A program made the position numbers and the translations under genes. The notes under the pieces are model-generated. The model did no database searches and was not told the DNA's origin. It saw only the letters and a program-made list of their open reading frames with translations. This document shows positions 50,116-62,200 of a DNA stretch of 64,000 nt, in pieces (positions within the stretch are counted from its first letter, which is position 1; each line of letters begins with the position of its first letter). The stretch covers positions 147,312,731 through 147,376,730 of the forward strand of contig NC_081180.1 of NCBI RefSeq assembly GCF_029867415.1, written 5' to 3'. Origin of the DNA: Vicia villosa. Its lineage: Eukaryota; Streptophyta; Magnoliopsida; Fabales; Fabaceae.

Positions 50116-50565
50116 TGTTCAAATATTACAGTACTAAATGAATTAATTTCTTATTTTTTTCAAATATTTCTTAATGATTTACTATTCTTGTATCGGGTGG
50201 TCGAAAATGTATATTTTAGTAGAACAAATAAATGATATAATTAAGTAATTATTTATCCGTCGTTCGAACGGGTCACATAATGTCGTTATAAATAGTAAAT
50301 AAATATAGTATAGTGATGGTTAAGAAATGTATATACAATATTTAAAAATTAAGTAGTTTCGGTCCGTAGAAAATGTATATTTTTGTAGAAAAAATAAATG
50401 AAATAATAAAGTATTCACCTATTCGTACGTTCACATGGTTAGCGTAATATCGTTATAAATAGTAAATAAATATGGTATAGTGATGATTAAGAAATACATA
50501 TAAAAGATATATAAATTAAGTAATCTCGACTCGTCGAAAAATTTATATTTTAATATAAAAAATAA
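48345..50565. repeat. Degenerate tandem/interspersed repeat, unit about 165-205 bp, with Helitron-end-like motifs
   Basis: The block begins at CTAG (48345-48348) followed by TAAAGTCGCACGGGTCACGC, which on the minus strand resembles a Helitron 3' end. At least seven units share GGATCGC.(C/T)AATATCGTTATAAA, then TAATAAATAAATATA(G)TA, then GTGATGGTTAAGAAAT and AAAAATAAATGAAATAAT (starts near 48355, 48562, 48727, 49205, 49524, 50276 and 50438). Each unit ends in a CCGTGCGTTCGCACGG-like semi-palindrome (CACCTGTGCGTTCGCATGGA etc.). An unrelated AT-rich segment and a (TA)n tract interrupt the array. Confidence 0.75.
50042..50110. repeat. (TA)n tract
   Basis: About 66 bp of TA within the degenerate array. 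Confidence 0.97.
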
Positions 50566-52209
50566 AGAAAATAAAGATATATGCCACTTTCAAATCAAAG
50601 TCAACATTAAAAAATTGAACACCTTTTTAAACAAATATGCATTAAAACTAATATGAATTAAAGTTTATAGGAATCAATTCAAATAAATTGTAATAAAAGA
50701 AAATACATCAAAATAGTCTGGAAAACAAAATCAAATTCATGAATGCCATCAATATTTTACCTTTCAAAGTCATCAATAAATTTGTACAAACTTGTATATG
50801 ACACACCGTAAAATCTTAAACAATTATATAAAAGTAATGAATATTGGGTAAATCAATAGTCTAAAATATTAATAAAATCTGATAATTAATATACACTATT
50901 AATTATATTGCAATTCAGATGAATATTATAATAAAAAAAGTTTTAAAATAAAGAGAATAAAATTTATATAATTGAAATGAATATTATAATTAAAAAAATT
51001 ATATTAAATAAATCACTTATCTTAATATTTATTAAAAATAAGATATTTATTTTATAATAAAAAGTACATATTTTTTCATTTTTTTTTTAAAATAGTTGAA
51101 AAATAGTAGTACTAATGAATAGTCTAATCTAATTTTTAGGTTAAAAATTATATAATAACACATAAAATTAACTCTCTTAAAGCATAGTTTTTTAGATAAA
51201 TAAAACTTTGTAAAATTATTTTTATTGTTATTGAAATAATTTTCTTGTTTTTTGTTGAATAGTATTTTATTTTTGAAGAATATAAAAAATAAATTTACCT
51301 AATAATTTTATAATTTTTTATATATAATGTAGATTGTTTTGTCAATAAATCAATAATTTTATTAAAATGTTTAGTTGTAAATAAAAATTCAAAGCACATG
51401 GTGACTTTTCCTTTTCCTCCATCTGATCTTTTCTTGACTTTTTCTTTTCCTCCATCTTACCTTTTCTTGACTTTTCCTTTTCTCCGAGTGACTTTTCCTT
51501 ATGTATCTCATTTTCCCTTATGTATCTCATTTTCTCCTAATCTCCTTGTACGTTTGATATTATGATCCATTGTACAATAATTATAAAAAGCATGATTGAA
51601 TACACTTTAATGTGTGAAGAAATTTCAAAAGTCATAAAATATTGTTGGAATCAAAGAATACTTTGGTTAATGTGTGAAAGAAATATGAAAAGGCATAGAA
51701 ATGGTTGGAACCACCAAAATTTAATCGTGGGAATTGATTAAAAGTTAAGTCTCTATGTTTTCCACAGTGCAGACCATGTGGGAAAATGTAAAGATCAATA
51801 TGGCTTAGCAGTATTTGCCCAATAAATTCGTGTACCTGCAATGGTAACATTACAAAAATCTAAATTTATTTGCACTATTAATTAGTCTGCCATTTTAATA
51901 ATGATTATAGCAGATTTTTTAAATTAATTTAATCTTTAACGTAAAATGATATTTAAGGGTACTAAATGAGGCTATTAAACTATATTAATTAAGTTAATTA
52001 CGTAAATTGGAAGTATACTATTTTATTATTAAATTTGAAAATTTGATATAATAATAAAATATTAATTATTAGTTTTTCATAAATATTAAGTACATAATAA
52101 AATATAGAATATAATTTATGCAATTCAAATGAATCATTATTGTTGTGTAAATAAAAATGATATAGTTAATGAAAAATGGGATAAAGTCATTATGCAATTC
52201 AAATGAATC
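50566..52209. other. Very AT-rich noncoding stretch
   Basis: At 51399-51540 a pyrimidine-rich tract repeats CTTTTC(C/T)TTTTCCTCCATCT about three times, then TTATGTATCTCATTTTCCC twice. The phrase TATGCAATTCAAATGAATCA is duplicated at about 52118 and 52194. No gene seen. Confidence 0.5.
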
Positions 52210-52217
52210 ATTATTGC

Positions 52218-52788
52218 TAGGGGTGGCAAAACGGGCGGTGGCCCGCCGGGCCGACCCGCGCCCCGCCAATAAATGGCGGGTTGGGTTGAGGTTTTGGGCC
52301 CGCCGCCCACCAAAGACCGCCCCGCCAAAACCCGCCGCCCGCCTAAGCTCGCCCCGCCAAAACCCGCCGCCCGCTAAAGCCCGCCTCACCTATTTGTTAA
52401 GTTCGTTTCGCCTTAATCCCGCCCTTATTTAGTTAATTCTAAGCATTCAAATTTTAAATGGTTTTATTTTATACATTTATTTGTAAATATATACAATATT
52501 TTTTTAGGTAAAATTTATTTAAAAGATGTTTTATAAAAAAAATGTTCTAAAAAATAAGTGAAAAATTTAATTGAAAGGCAAAAAAAGTCTATTAATCTAT
52601 TAAAAATATAAAAGAAAATAAATAAATAAAATAGGCGGGCAAGCCCGCCGCCCGCCAACCCGCCACCTTGGCGGGGCGGGCATGATTTTCATGCCCATTT
52701 TACTTGGCGGGCTTGCTCGCCCCGCTCGCTTTTTGGCGGGCTTTAGGCGGGCACGGGGCGGGGCGGGCGGCCTGTTTTGCCACCCCTA
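52218..52788. mobile_element. GC-rich hAT-type MITE, 571 bp
   Basis: Ends TAGGGGTGGCAAAACGGGC and, on the other strand, TAGGGGTGGCAAAACAGGCC. The exact 8-bp duplication ATTATTGC flanks it (52210-52217 and 52789-52796). Both outer arms are extremely GC-rich, with GGCGGG/CCCGCC words, around an AT-rich centre (52440-52630). This contrasts sharply with the surrounding AT-rich DNA. No transposase; ORFs on both strands here are artefacts of the repeats. Confidence 0.93.
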
Positions 52789-53030
52789 ATTATTGCATTA
52801 TAAACCAAATATATATTAGGCGGGTATAGGAAATTTATGGATTCTATTGATAAACCTATAATTTTTAAATTCTTCTGTATAGTAAATTTATGGATTCTAT
52901 TGATATTATATAATCTTATCATTTAATAGAAAATAAAATAACAATTGTTGAAAATCTTAAAAGAAAAAGTTTTTTAAAAATGGAATGTGATAAGTAAATT
53001 GTAAAAATATCATATGAATAAAAAATTCGG

Positions 53031-53193
53031 ACTTGGATCTTCTCCTTCAATATTCTCTCCATCCTCTCTATCTCTCTTAATTTTACTCTCATTCATTCTT
53101 AAAAAGCATAAAATAATCAAGAGAGAATAAGATTAAGAGAGATAGAGAGAGAGGAGAGGGAAGGAGGGAATATTGAAGGAGAGGATCCAAAGT
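53031..53193. mobile_element. Foldback MITE, about 163 bp
   Basis: The left arm ACTTGGATCTTCTCCTTCAA...CTCTCTATCTCTCTTAAT is mirrored by the right arm ATTAAGAGAGATAGAGAGAG...TTGAAGGAGAGGATCCAAAGT. The arms of about 60-75 bp are separated by a short spacer. Ends and target duplication are not certain. Confidence 0.7.
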
Positions 53194-53644
53194 GATAAAA
53201 TTCATATACTATGAATCTTATAACTTAAAATATTAGGTTATTTCTCAAGTAAAAGTAATTTGTTTCAAATTCGGTATTGTATAACCGCAAGATGAAATAT
53301 TATATTATCATATTTATATACTAACTCTCCATCACAATTATCCATCAACCATCTAAGATATCGATACTAAAAAAAACTGATTGGTACGTCAACATTACGA
53401 CTTTATTAAATTAGAATATAAAAACCTTAATTAGTCAAATATTTTAAAAACTGATAGTATTGTGTTAATACTGACATGTGAGATTAAACATTTTAAAAAA
53501 TATAACTTGTGACTTGAAATAATTTTAATATTTAAAGTAAATACATAAAAAGATTGTTTGATAAATAATTTATTGTTATAGTAATTTTAAAGTATTTAAA
53601 TTTATATTATTTTGATTATTTTAAAATAATTTGATTTGAAAATT

Positions 53645-53780
53645 AAGATAGACCTGAATCTGAATATAAAAAAATCTAAAATTTAAATGAAGTTGAAAAG
53701 AGATAGATCTGAATCTGAATCTAAAAAAATTGAAAATTTAAATGAAATTGATAAAGAGACGGATCTGAATCTGAATATAT
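53645..53780. repeat. Tandem repeat, about 2.5 units of 57 bp
   Basis: GATAGA(C/T)CTGAATCTGAAT..AAAAAAAT, then (C/T)(T)GAAAATTTAAATGAA(G/A)TTGA, recurs three times, the last truncated at GAATATATAAA. Confidence 0.85.
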
Positions 53781-54969
53781 AAATAAAAAAATGAAGGTAA
53801 AAGTTATGAAGAGTTTTCAAATGAAGGTAAAGGTAAAAAGATGATGATTACGAAAAGATAATTGTTATTAATTCATATACGTATATGAATTAATTTTTTT
53901 AAAGATAATATAATATTTTTAAACAAAACTATAGCATGGTCCGTCTACAATTTATTCGTAAGAATTAAACTATTAAATAATAATACCAAAACTTTCATAT
54001 AAGAAATATTTTTATAATATAAATTATTTATAATTTATATATATTTTAGAAATAAAAATCGGATAATGAAATATTTATCTACAAACGCTCAATGTGGCTG
54101 AGCATTGTAAAATTTGAAAGCTTCTTTTTGGGAACTAAATAGTATCTATTTTATTTATTTTGGAAAAAACATTTGGGACTATCATTACTGATTGTTAAAG
54201 AAAATATTAAAATATTCTAAAAAATCAAATCATTTTGAATTAACAAAATTAATGCGGCCATAATTACATAATTTCACAATATTAAAATTAATGCTCCCAT
54301 AGTTACAAAACTTCACAATATTAATTATTATTAATATATATTAATTACATGAAATTACATTTATATTATAAAAATAAACACAAAAACTCTCAATTCTTTA
54401 AATATTTGATATTGCCTTTTTTTTTTGGAATATTTCGGTAATGTACATGGGTCTCCATCACTCTAATTGCTCAAACTCCCACTATTATCACTCAAATTGC
54501 TTTATTGGCTGTATCGACTGCAGGTTAGTGAAAAGAAACTATGTTAATGTCATATCAAAGAAATAAGAATGAAAAAAATACCTTTAGTACAATCAATTTT
54601 TTGACTAACAGCCAATAGAAAATAGAAGCAAAGAACCAAAATAATAAATTGTTTAGAATAATTTCATATCCAGAACTCTTTGAAAAGAACTTCTTCCCTC
54701 AACCTATAATAAACAGCTTGGGAAACTGTTTCAACATCATTGTACTTGGAAAAAAAATTAGAACCAATAATAAAAAAACTGGTGAGATCAAAATAAAGAT
54801 GAAAAACAATTACAAAAATGTCTCTGTGAAACCCTTTATCTTGTTGCGTAATACACGTTTAAAAGCAAAGTAGATCTAAGAAGAAGACATAAAATGTGTT
54901 GCAAAATAACTAAGTTCAAATAAAAAATATTAGTTTGAATAAGAATATAAAAGAATGAGAAAACTCACC

Positions 54970-55345
54970 AAAAACTCTTCCTTTAGATTTGATTATTTGA
55001 TTACGATGAAACATGATTTTTTCTCTAAAAACTCTTCATGCAAATCTGATTCGAGAAAAAAAAAAACCCAATATTTGCGGATCTGAAACCAACCAATATT
55101 GGCAGATCTGATTCTGATGGAAGCGCAGATCAGGAGGGGTTTGTTAGTCTCCATATCCATGACTTTGATTTCTTCCACCTCTACGCCCTTGAATGCTTGA
55201 GTTGATTTCAATTTTTTCCCATAAACTCTTCCTACAGATTTGATTATGATGAAACATCAATTTTTTCTAGAAGCTCTTCATGCATATCTGATTGTAAAAA
55301 AATAAAAACATATATTTGCAGATCTAAAATGAATATTTGCGCATC
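54970..55345. repeat. Direct duplication, about 115 bp units 245 bp apart
   Basis: AACTCTTCCT..AGATTTGATTA...GATGAAACATGATTTTTTCT...AACTCTTCATGCAAATCTGATT...ATATTTGCGGATCT (54972-55088) is repeated with changes at 55226-55328. The sequence between the copies carries the phrases CAGATCTGATTCTGATG and GAGGGG. No gene identified. Confidence 0.8.
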
Positions 55346-55859
55346 ACGTCCTTGAAAACTTCGATCCATAAGTGTCCCATAGACTGCAACTCATAACATT
55401 ATTCCGAGTCATAGGATTCTGGAAAAAAAACAAATAGATCAATTCTGTAAAACGATGGCAATAAACATATATGAAGAAGAAGGAAAAAATAAAAAGCATG
55501 GAAGAAGAAGAAACTATTCGATGAATATATGAAGGAGCCAAAGAGTACCAATTTTTTTTCTTCAAAAGGGAATAACTTTATAGATGGAGGAAAGGAATTG
55601 GAAGGGACTCAGAGTAAAAAGCAGTGTATTTTCAATGCTTGGGAAAACTAAAGCGTGTAATGATGGAATAAAGTGTGTTCCAATAAAAGGATTTCAATTA
55701 ATTAGGGTTGTAGCAATAAAAAACGTAAAACATTAATGAAAATGCAATTAACCCGTAATGACAGTTTTATCCTTAAAATGAAAGTAATCTATGGATTAAT
55801 ATGGGATAAGGATGTAATTAACAGAGGCATTACTTTTCATAGTATAGTATTGATTTGTT

Positions 55860-56345
55860 TTTTTTTAAGTTTTCAGGATATTTTTTCACTCTATCGCCGT
55901 CTTTTTTTCTTATAATTTAAATTGTATTTTTTTATGTAGTTTTGAATATTAGTGGTGCGATGAGATCCTTCTTACGCACCACCGTTTACTTTGATGTGGT
56001 CAGTTTCATATCTAATTCTATTTAGTAGTGTCTCTTACTCCATTTCTCTGTTGTTGTTCGGTTTCTCCTCAGTTTGTCGTGTTGGTTGTTTGGCTTCATA
56101 TTGGTGGATTTTTTGGTGTGCTCTCATTTGGAATCAACTTTCGTTACAACGGTGGGGGTTGTTTTAGCCCCATCTTATCCGATGGGAAATGTGGTTGGCG
56201 TGTTTTACCATTGACTTTTTGTTTGATTCTATATAGCTTGAGATCGACAGGTTTAAAGGGTTAGTTTGTCTCCACCGTGTCAACGGATTCAGGGTTGGTT
56301 GTGCGGTGGTTGGTTTGTGGTTTTTGGCTCAGATTTGGATTCACT
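55860..56345 (+). repeat. Dispersed repeat copy 2 (uninterrupted)
   Basis: Second copy of the repeat at 19730-22985, lacking the solo LTR. The point matching the LTR insertion lies near 56018-56030 (ATCTAATTCTATTTAGTAGT). Frame 56028-56264 has no recognisable product. Confidence 0.65.
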
Positions 56346-56589
56346 GCCTCAGTTGTTTTGAAATTCACTTTAGTTTTTTTTATTGATTTTAGACAGTGTG
56401 CATAGAAATGGTTATGAGTTTGATGTTGTTGTTTCCACGGTAAAGTGTTGGTGTGAGGGGTGTGTTACTGTAATAATGGTTGGATTCATTTTTCTATTCT
56501 TAAAATTTAGATTAAGTGCTCATCAACGCATACACCTCATTTTTTTTGCAATTTAGTTTCACGCTCGCATGCATGTTCACTAGATTGTG
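56346..56589. other. Short noncoding interval
   Basis: Nothing recognised. Confidence 0.3.
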
Positions 56590-57106
56590 AAGTTGGTGCA
56601 TGGTTGATTGTTCTAGATTAAAATTTAGGGCTTCTTTACCTTGGGACGTGTACTGGTCAAAAAGTACATGTGTGCATGGTATTCCTACAAGGGTAAGAGA
56701 TACTAAGAGACGTTAGTATGTTTTATAATTGTTAGTACCTTCTCGCGACGGCGAGAGGCCCTGTATGGTGGTGTTACATCGTTTACGGTTATTTTAGAGG
56801 GCCAACTCATCTGAGGTGAGAGGCTCTGTATGTAAGAATTGTGCTTAGAGTATGAATGATTTGTCTTTCTCCCATTAATGGAGAGGTATTAATATAGGCC
56901 CTTGTGTTTAGGGTTTCCTTAGGAATGACGATCGCCTATTAGTCAATAGTGTTCTATTCATACTTTATAGGGATGTGGAGCCTGAATGAGGTGTCCACTA
57001 GACCCAAGGGCCCTAAGCTCTTTGGTGATACGGTGTAGTGGATCAGTTTGAATAAGCATAGAAGACATAGAAGAAAGAATGTTCTAAGGCCCTAAGCTCT
57101 CAGGCC

Positions 57107-57735
57107 TGCATGACAAGCCCCTCAGGCGAGGCGTTGTACCTCTCGGGTAAGACTTCTATCACGCCCTCAGACAAGACTTACGACTAATTCTATTAGGCTA
57201 GACTTCATTCGCGCCATTTAGACGAGATTTAAAAATTTGATTCGCCCGAGAAATTTTGAGTCTCTCATACGGGGAGTTTAAATAGCCTAGGAAATCTCAA
57301 TCCCTCGGGAAAAGTTATATGGAGCTTGGCTGATGAGACTTATAAGTCCCTCAGGCGCGGTGTTGGTCCTCTCGGGTGGGAATTCTATCAATCCCTCACA
57401 CGGGACTTAAGAGTAAATCTCTTAGTCTAGACTTCATTCGTGCCTCTTGGGCGGCATTTATATGTTCCAAGGAAACTCTGAGTCTCTCAGAAGGAGAGTT
57501 TAGATAGTCAGGGAAATCTCAGTCACTCAAGCAAAATTATATGGAGATTGGCTTATAATACTTATAAGTCCCTTGGGTGAGGTGTTGGACCTCTTGGGCG
57601 GGACTTCTATCAAACCCTTAGATGAGACTTAATACTAAGTTTTTAGGCTAGACTTGAGTTGCACCTCTTTGGCGAGATTTATATGTTTGGTCTCGTCCGA
57701 GGAAACTCTGAGTATCTCCGACTGGGAGGGAACTT
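57107..57735. repeat. Tandem repeat, about 2.7 copies of a 228-234 bp unit
   Basis: Units start near 57107, 57341 and 57569, each with CCCTCAGGCG(A/C)GG(C/T)GTTG, then CCTCTCGGG, ATTCTATCA, GGCTAGACTTCATTCG, and GAGTTTA(A/G)ATAG(C/T)C. Followed by a smaller duplication CTTCTAGAATATGAAATTT (57733 and 57771). Confidence 0.88.
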
Positions 57736-57989
57736 CTAGAATATGAAATTTTGTACGCCCTGTGAGAGAGCTTCTAGAATATGAAATTTGGCCATTCTCG
57801 GTTGGATTATAGTTTTCCCTGCTGTGCAGGCAAAACCACTTTCTTTAAGACCAAGTCGCCTTCTCGCATCTTCCTGGTTTGACTTTGGAGTTGTACCTTC
57901 TAGAAGTTTTATGGTTGGCGGTGAATTCTCTTACATAAGCGACTTATATCAATTTATCAATCAAGTTGTTGCACATTCCAATCATACAT

Positions 57990-58690
57990 TGTTTACCTCT
58001 TGAACAAATTGGGAGTGTCGCCGTGAGGGTGTTCCAAACTCTATAGGCGGCGTGGAGTTTGCTCCATATACCATTGTAAATAGTGTTTCCTGGGTAGTAT
58101 AGTGGGTGTGGTGTGATATGATCACAATATTTCGTGGAGCAGTTCTTCCCATAAGCCTTTGGCATCGTCAAGCTTCTTTTATAGTCCCTTCAGAATTACC
58201 TTGTGGGTTTACAACAGATACAAAAAAATATTTGTACTCCTAAATCTTGGCAAAAGTTGGAGACCATAATGCTGGAGAAATGGGTCTCGTTGTTAGAGAC
58301 AATGGCTCCGAGAAGCCTAAACTTGCACATGATTTTCTGCCAATAGAAGTGGTGAACTCTTTCTATTATGATTTCGGTGATAGCTTCCGCCTCTAGCCAC
58401 TTTGCAAAGTAATATATCATACTATCAATAATTTTAGTTGGTCTGGCATCATTGGGCAGACCTAAGATATTCACCCCTCTTTGGTAGAAGGCTAGGGTGT
58501 CTTTATTGACTAAAAAAGCTCGGTCAGGCGTGATGAAGGTTAGAGTGCCTTTGACATTGGTCGCACTTCTTGAGGAAGGTAATGTTATCCTTCATTAGGG
58601 TGGGCCAATAGTATCCTGCCCTTAGCAATTTTAGGGCGAGAGCCTTTCCCTCAATAAAATGTTGCAGGCTCCTTTGTGGACTCCAGCAAG
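57990..58690 (-). pseudogene. Ty3/gypsy integrase fragment with stops
   Basis: Minus strand: the zinc-binding part reads AGYYWPTLMKDNITFLKKCD, then QCQRHSN (about 58630-58540). The core domain begins ILGLPNDARPTKIID, then MIYYFAKWLEAEAITEI (first Asp near 58445) and IVSNNETHF (where the second catalytic Asp is expected, Asn is present). The C-terminal part LDDAKGLWEELLHEIL and SYHTTPT (58175-58100) follows in another frame with stops. Several stops, frameshifts and the lost Asp make it inactive. Confidence 0.85.
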
Positions 58691-58860
58691 TACCAAGGCG
58701 GTTTCATGCTCACTCAGACACCGTAGCATTGAAGACACTTTCCTCATTTATCCTTATGACTATTAGGAATGGTGTCATTCTATAGGGAGTCCTGAATAGA
58801 AATTCACGAGTATTATTAGGAAGAGAGACATTGAACAAGGTTTGTTCATCTAAGACTATT

Positions 58861-59224
58861 GTACTTTAATTATTGAGAGTGGATTTCCTTTCTTGGGTTA
58901 AATGTCCCCCAGACATAGGTGATATTGCACTGAACTGGATTACCAATTCATGTGTTATATATTTTTGTTATCATTCTATTTGCTGCATAAGTATAATCTT
59001 ATACACATTGTCCCACTCATTGTGTCAGACATCTGTCTGTCTGAAGAACAAGATTTCAAACACCACACATATAGTAACATAGGAATATATATTGAAGATT
59101 CAATCAAATGGTAGTGTTATTTTGCGAGTGGTAAAATCAATGAGACAAGAAAATTATGTGAGGCTATTGAGAAAAGATTTAGGAGGTTGACTAATAATGA
59201 TGCAAGAAAAATTCAAAAAAAGGT
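58861..59224. other. Noncoding interval between two retroelement segments
   Basis: Nothing recognised; contains a CTGTCTGTCTGAAG run near 59030. Confidence 0.3.
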
Positions 59225-62200
59225 TATGTTTTATATTTGACTGGAGGTTTGGTCCATGACACATGTGAAACTGTCCCTGCCGCGAAAAATAACAGAGACA
59301 CCACTGAACATATTTATCTCATCAGAGGAAAGGAAATGCCAGCAAACCTCAGAGGGGCAAGAACAAAGTCTCGCAACAAAGAAAAAGGTAAGGAAGTCAG
59401 TTACGCGAGGGGAATGTATTAGCACCCCCCGCGTTTCTGGTACTCCACATGATCCACTCTCGTTGTTTCTAAATCATCAAGCGTGTTAACAATAAACCTA
59501 CAAGCTAGGGGAATTCAATGCATGAAATTTTTTTACTGTGCTCGCTACGGTTTCATGAACCTTTTGCCTACGTACCTCCAACGTGCAATAGAAAAATAAA
59601 AGCGTCGTAGTTCTTATGAACTTTTTCTGTTTTTCTTTGTTTTGTGTCTTTTATGGACCACGGTGTCCTTATGGAACTTTCAATTGGTTGGTGTTTTGAT
59701 TTAGGTGAATCCCTCAAGTGGTCCTCCTAGGCAAGAGGTACTTGAATACATTCACCTTTTACTTTGAAAATGTTTGAACATATAAAAGTGTTGTATGATT
59801 TGATTAGGAAAAGAGAGTTTAGTCTAATTATATGCAAATGGGAGAATGAAATCTAAAGGGAATCTCAATCCTATTTCATGTCATGCAATGGTGGACATAA
59901 AGTTAGGATACAGGTAATCCTACCTAAGTGTTATCGTGCATGGTTTTTAATCCTAAGGTCTATCTCAATTCACATCTCAAGCAAGATGGAATCAAGAACC
60001 TAAGGTAACATGTGATCAAACAAGCAATGATAAAAGGTACCTAAACATGCAATAGGAAACCACACAATAAGATAGTGTCAAGACATGCTACAAGTAAACA
60101 ATGTTGTCAAGATGTGGTGCCAACAATCAAGGGTAACATGTAACAAGTAAACATGCTATCAATCATCACAAGATTCCGAACAAGTAATGGAAGTACACAT
60201 GCAACAAGTAAACATGTAAATGGTATCAAAGAAATCAATAATAAGCAACATAATAGTCATGCATCATCTAAATAAGTAATAGATATCATGTGAGTAATAT
60301 CTCTTACCAACACGTAAGGTAACTTGCAATAAGTAAGCATATGATCGTGTCAAACCAATAAGAAAGGTGTACATGTTTATCATGCCAAACATGTAAAAGA
60401 TATCATACAGACAAGTAATTCTAACATGTTATCATGCCAAACATGCTAATGAGATACCAAAGAGAAACCTAAACATGAATTAGGTAAACATACATGTAAC
60501 AAGTAAATTTGTATTCAAATATAACATGCCAACAAGCAAAGCAAAACATGTTATCATAACAAAAATGTAGTAAAGATGTCAAGGAGTTCACCTAAACAAG
60601 TAATAGGTGGTCGTACATGTAACAAGTAAATATGTATTCAAATATTAACCTAAACAAGCAATAGGTAACATGTTATCAAGACAAACATGTAAGAAATCAA
60701 GAGAAGTCCTAAATAAGCATTAGGAATAACAAGTATCAAAACATGCATTAGATAAATGAAGTGAACATGAATCACAAAGATTGAACAAGTATCAATCATA
60801 ATATGGACAAGTACCAAAGAACATAAGCAAGTAGTAGCAATAAGAAAAAAGTATCCAAAAAGAAATGAACATGTAACAAAGAAATTGACAAGTAACAAGT
60901 AATATGAACAAGTAACACATAGGTCAATCAAGTAAACAAAATAAAGTGAACATGTATCACAAGCATTAACCAAGTATCAAAATGTGAGCAAAAATTCATG
61001 TAATCATGCTATTGAAAAAATATCAAGCATTTAGAGAAATAAAACCTACCTATTGTTTCAAGGATCTCAACAAAATATAGCTACAAGCAAGTTCAAGACA
61101 ACAAGCATGTCAGCATCTTTCAAGTTAAAAAGAAAGTGAAACAAGATACAAGTAGGAAGATCACCAAGTTCAAATATGCTACAAGACTAGAAATCTAAAA
61201 CAAACATGTAAAAATTCCAAACATAGCATCATGATATACTTCTCAAGAGTCTACACAACCTAAAGTTCAAGCTGCTAAAGGTCATGCAATTGAGGTTTAA
61301 GAACCTACACCAAGCAAATTCAACAAGTATGAACACAATAAGTTCTAATCATGAAGATTGAGCATAAAGCTTATTATACATGTAAACTTCAAACTACACA
61401 AGATAAACATATCATAAGGAAGTATCAAACTCATAAGAAAGTCACATTAAACAAGGTTCAAACATGAAGAAATTTCTTAAGAAGAAAGGTCATGAATCAT
61501 GTCAACAAGATTGACAAACAACAACACCTAAGCTAGAAACATGAATTCAATTAGCATAGTGTTCAAACTTGATCAAGACATCAAGATAAAAAGTATTTAT
61601 ACATGAACTCAACATGAATGAGATTATATATGAAATGAATCACGGACTTAAAGCATTACACAAGAATCAACACAAGACTATGTCAAAGTTAAACAAGCAA
61701 CAACAGAACTTAGTAGTTATAAAACTCAAGATACAAAGTACTCATCATGGATCACGGAACCAAGGGTTAAGGTACTTATAATCATAAAAATAACTTAATA
61801 AACAAGTTATAAACATGTATTAAGTCCTCAAGAAAATCCACAAGAAACATACACACAAGTAAATTCAAGGTTGAACAAGTAACAATCAAATTTAGTAACT
61901 TAGCAAACAAAATCAAATCATGATATGAACATGGATCAAACCTCTATATTAAAATCCTAAGGTAAGGAACTCAACATGAATGAGTAATCATCTTAACATG
62001 ATTCAATACATCACACAAAATTACACAAGTAGTAAGCTCACAAGTAGGCTCAAAGTTAAACATGTATTAACACAAATCCAAGCAACAAAAGTTCAATTAG
62101 ACAAACATCTAAACATGGATCAAGACACTCAGATAAAATACATTCAAACATGAAAATTAATTTTAAAAGGATTCAATTAAACATGAATTAAAAACTAAAA

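Larger units (their letters stand above)
56590..58860 (-). mobile_element. Ty3/gypsy remnant: integrase, 3' tandem repeats and LTR-like sequence
   Basis: On the minus strand the order is integrase (58690-57990), then tandem repeats (57735-57107), then LTR-like DNA toward 56590. That is the arrangement of the 3' half of a Ty3/gypsy element, and tandem arrays in the 3' untranslated region are known for the Tat/Ogre group. LTR ends and target duplication were not identified. Confidence 0.6.

Noticed and set aside
47640..52209. Host gene in the long AT-rich stretch
   Set aside because: No open frame above background and no exon-like composition; only repeats were found.
52069..52432. Arg/Pro-rich ORFs on both strands
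   Set aside because: Caused by GGCGGG/CCCGCC words of the hAT-type MITE.
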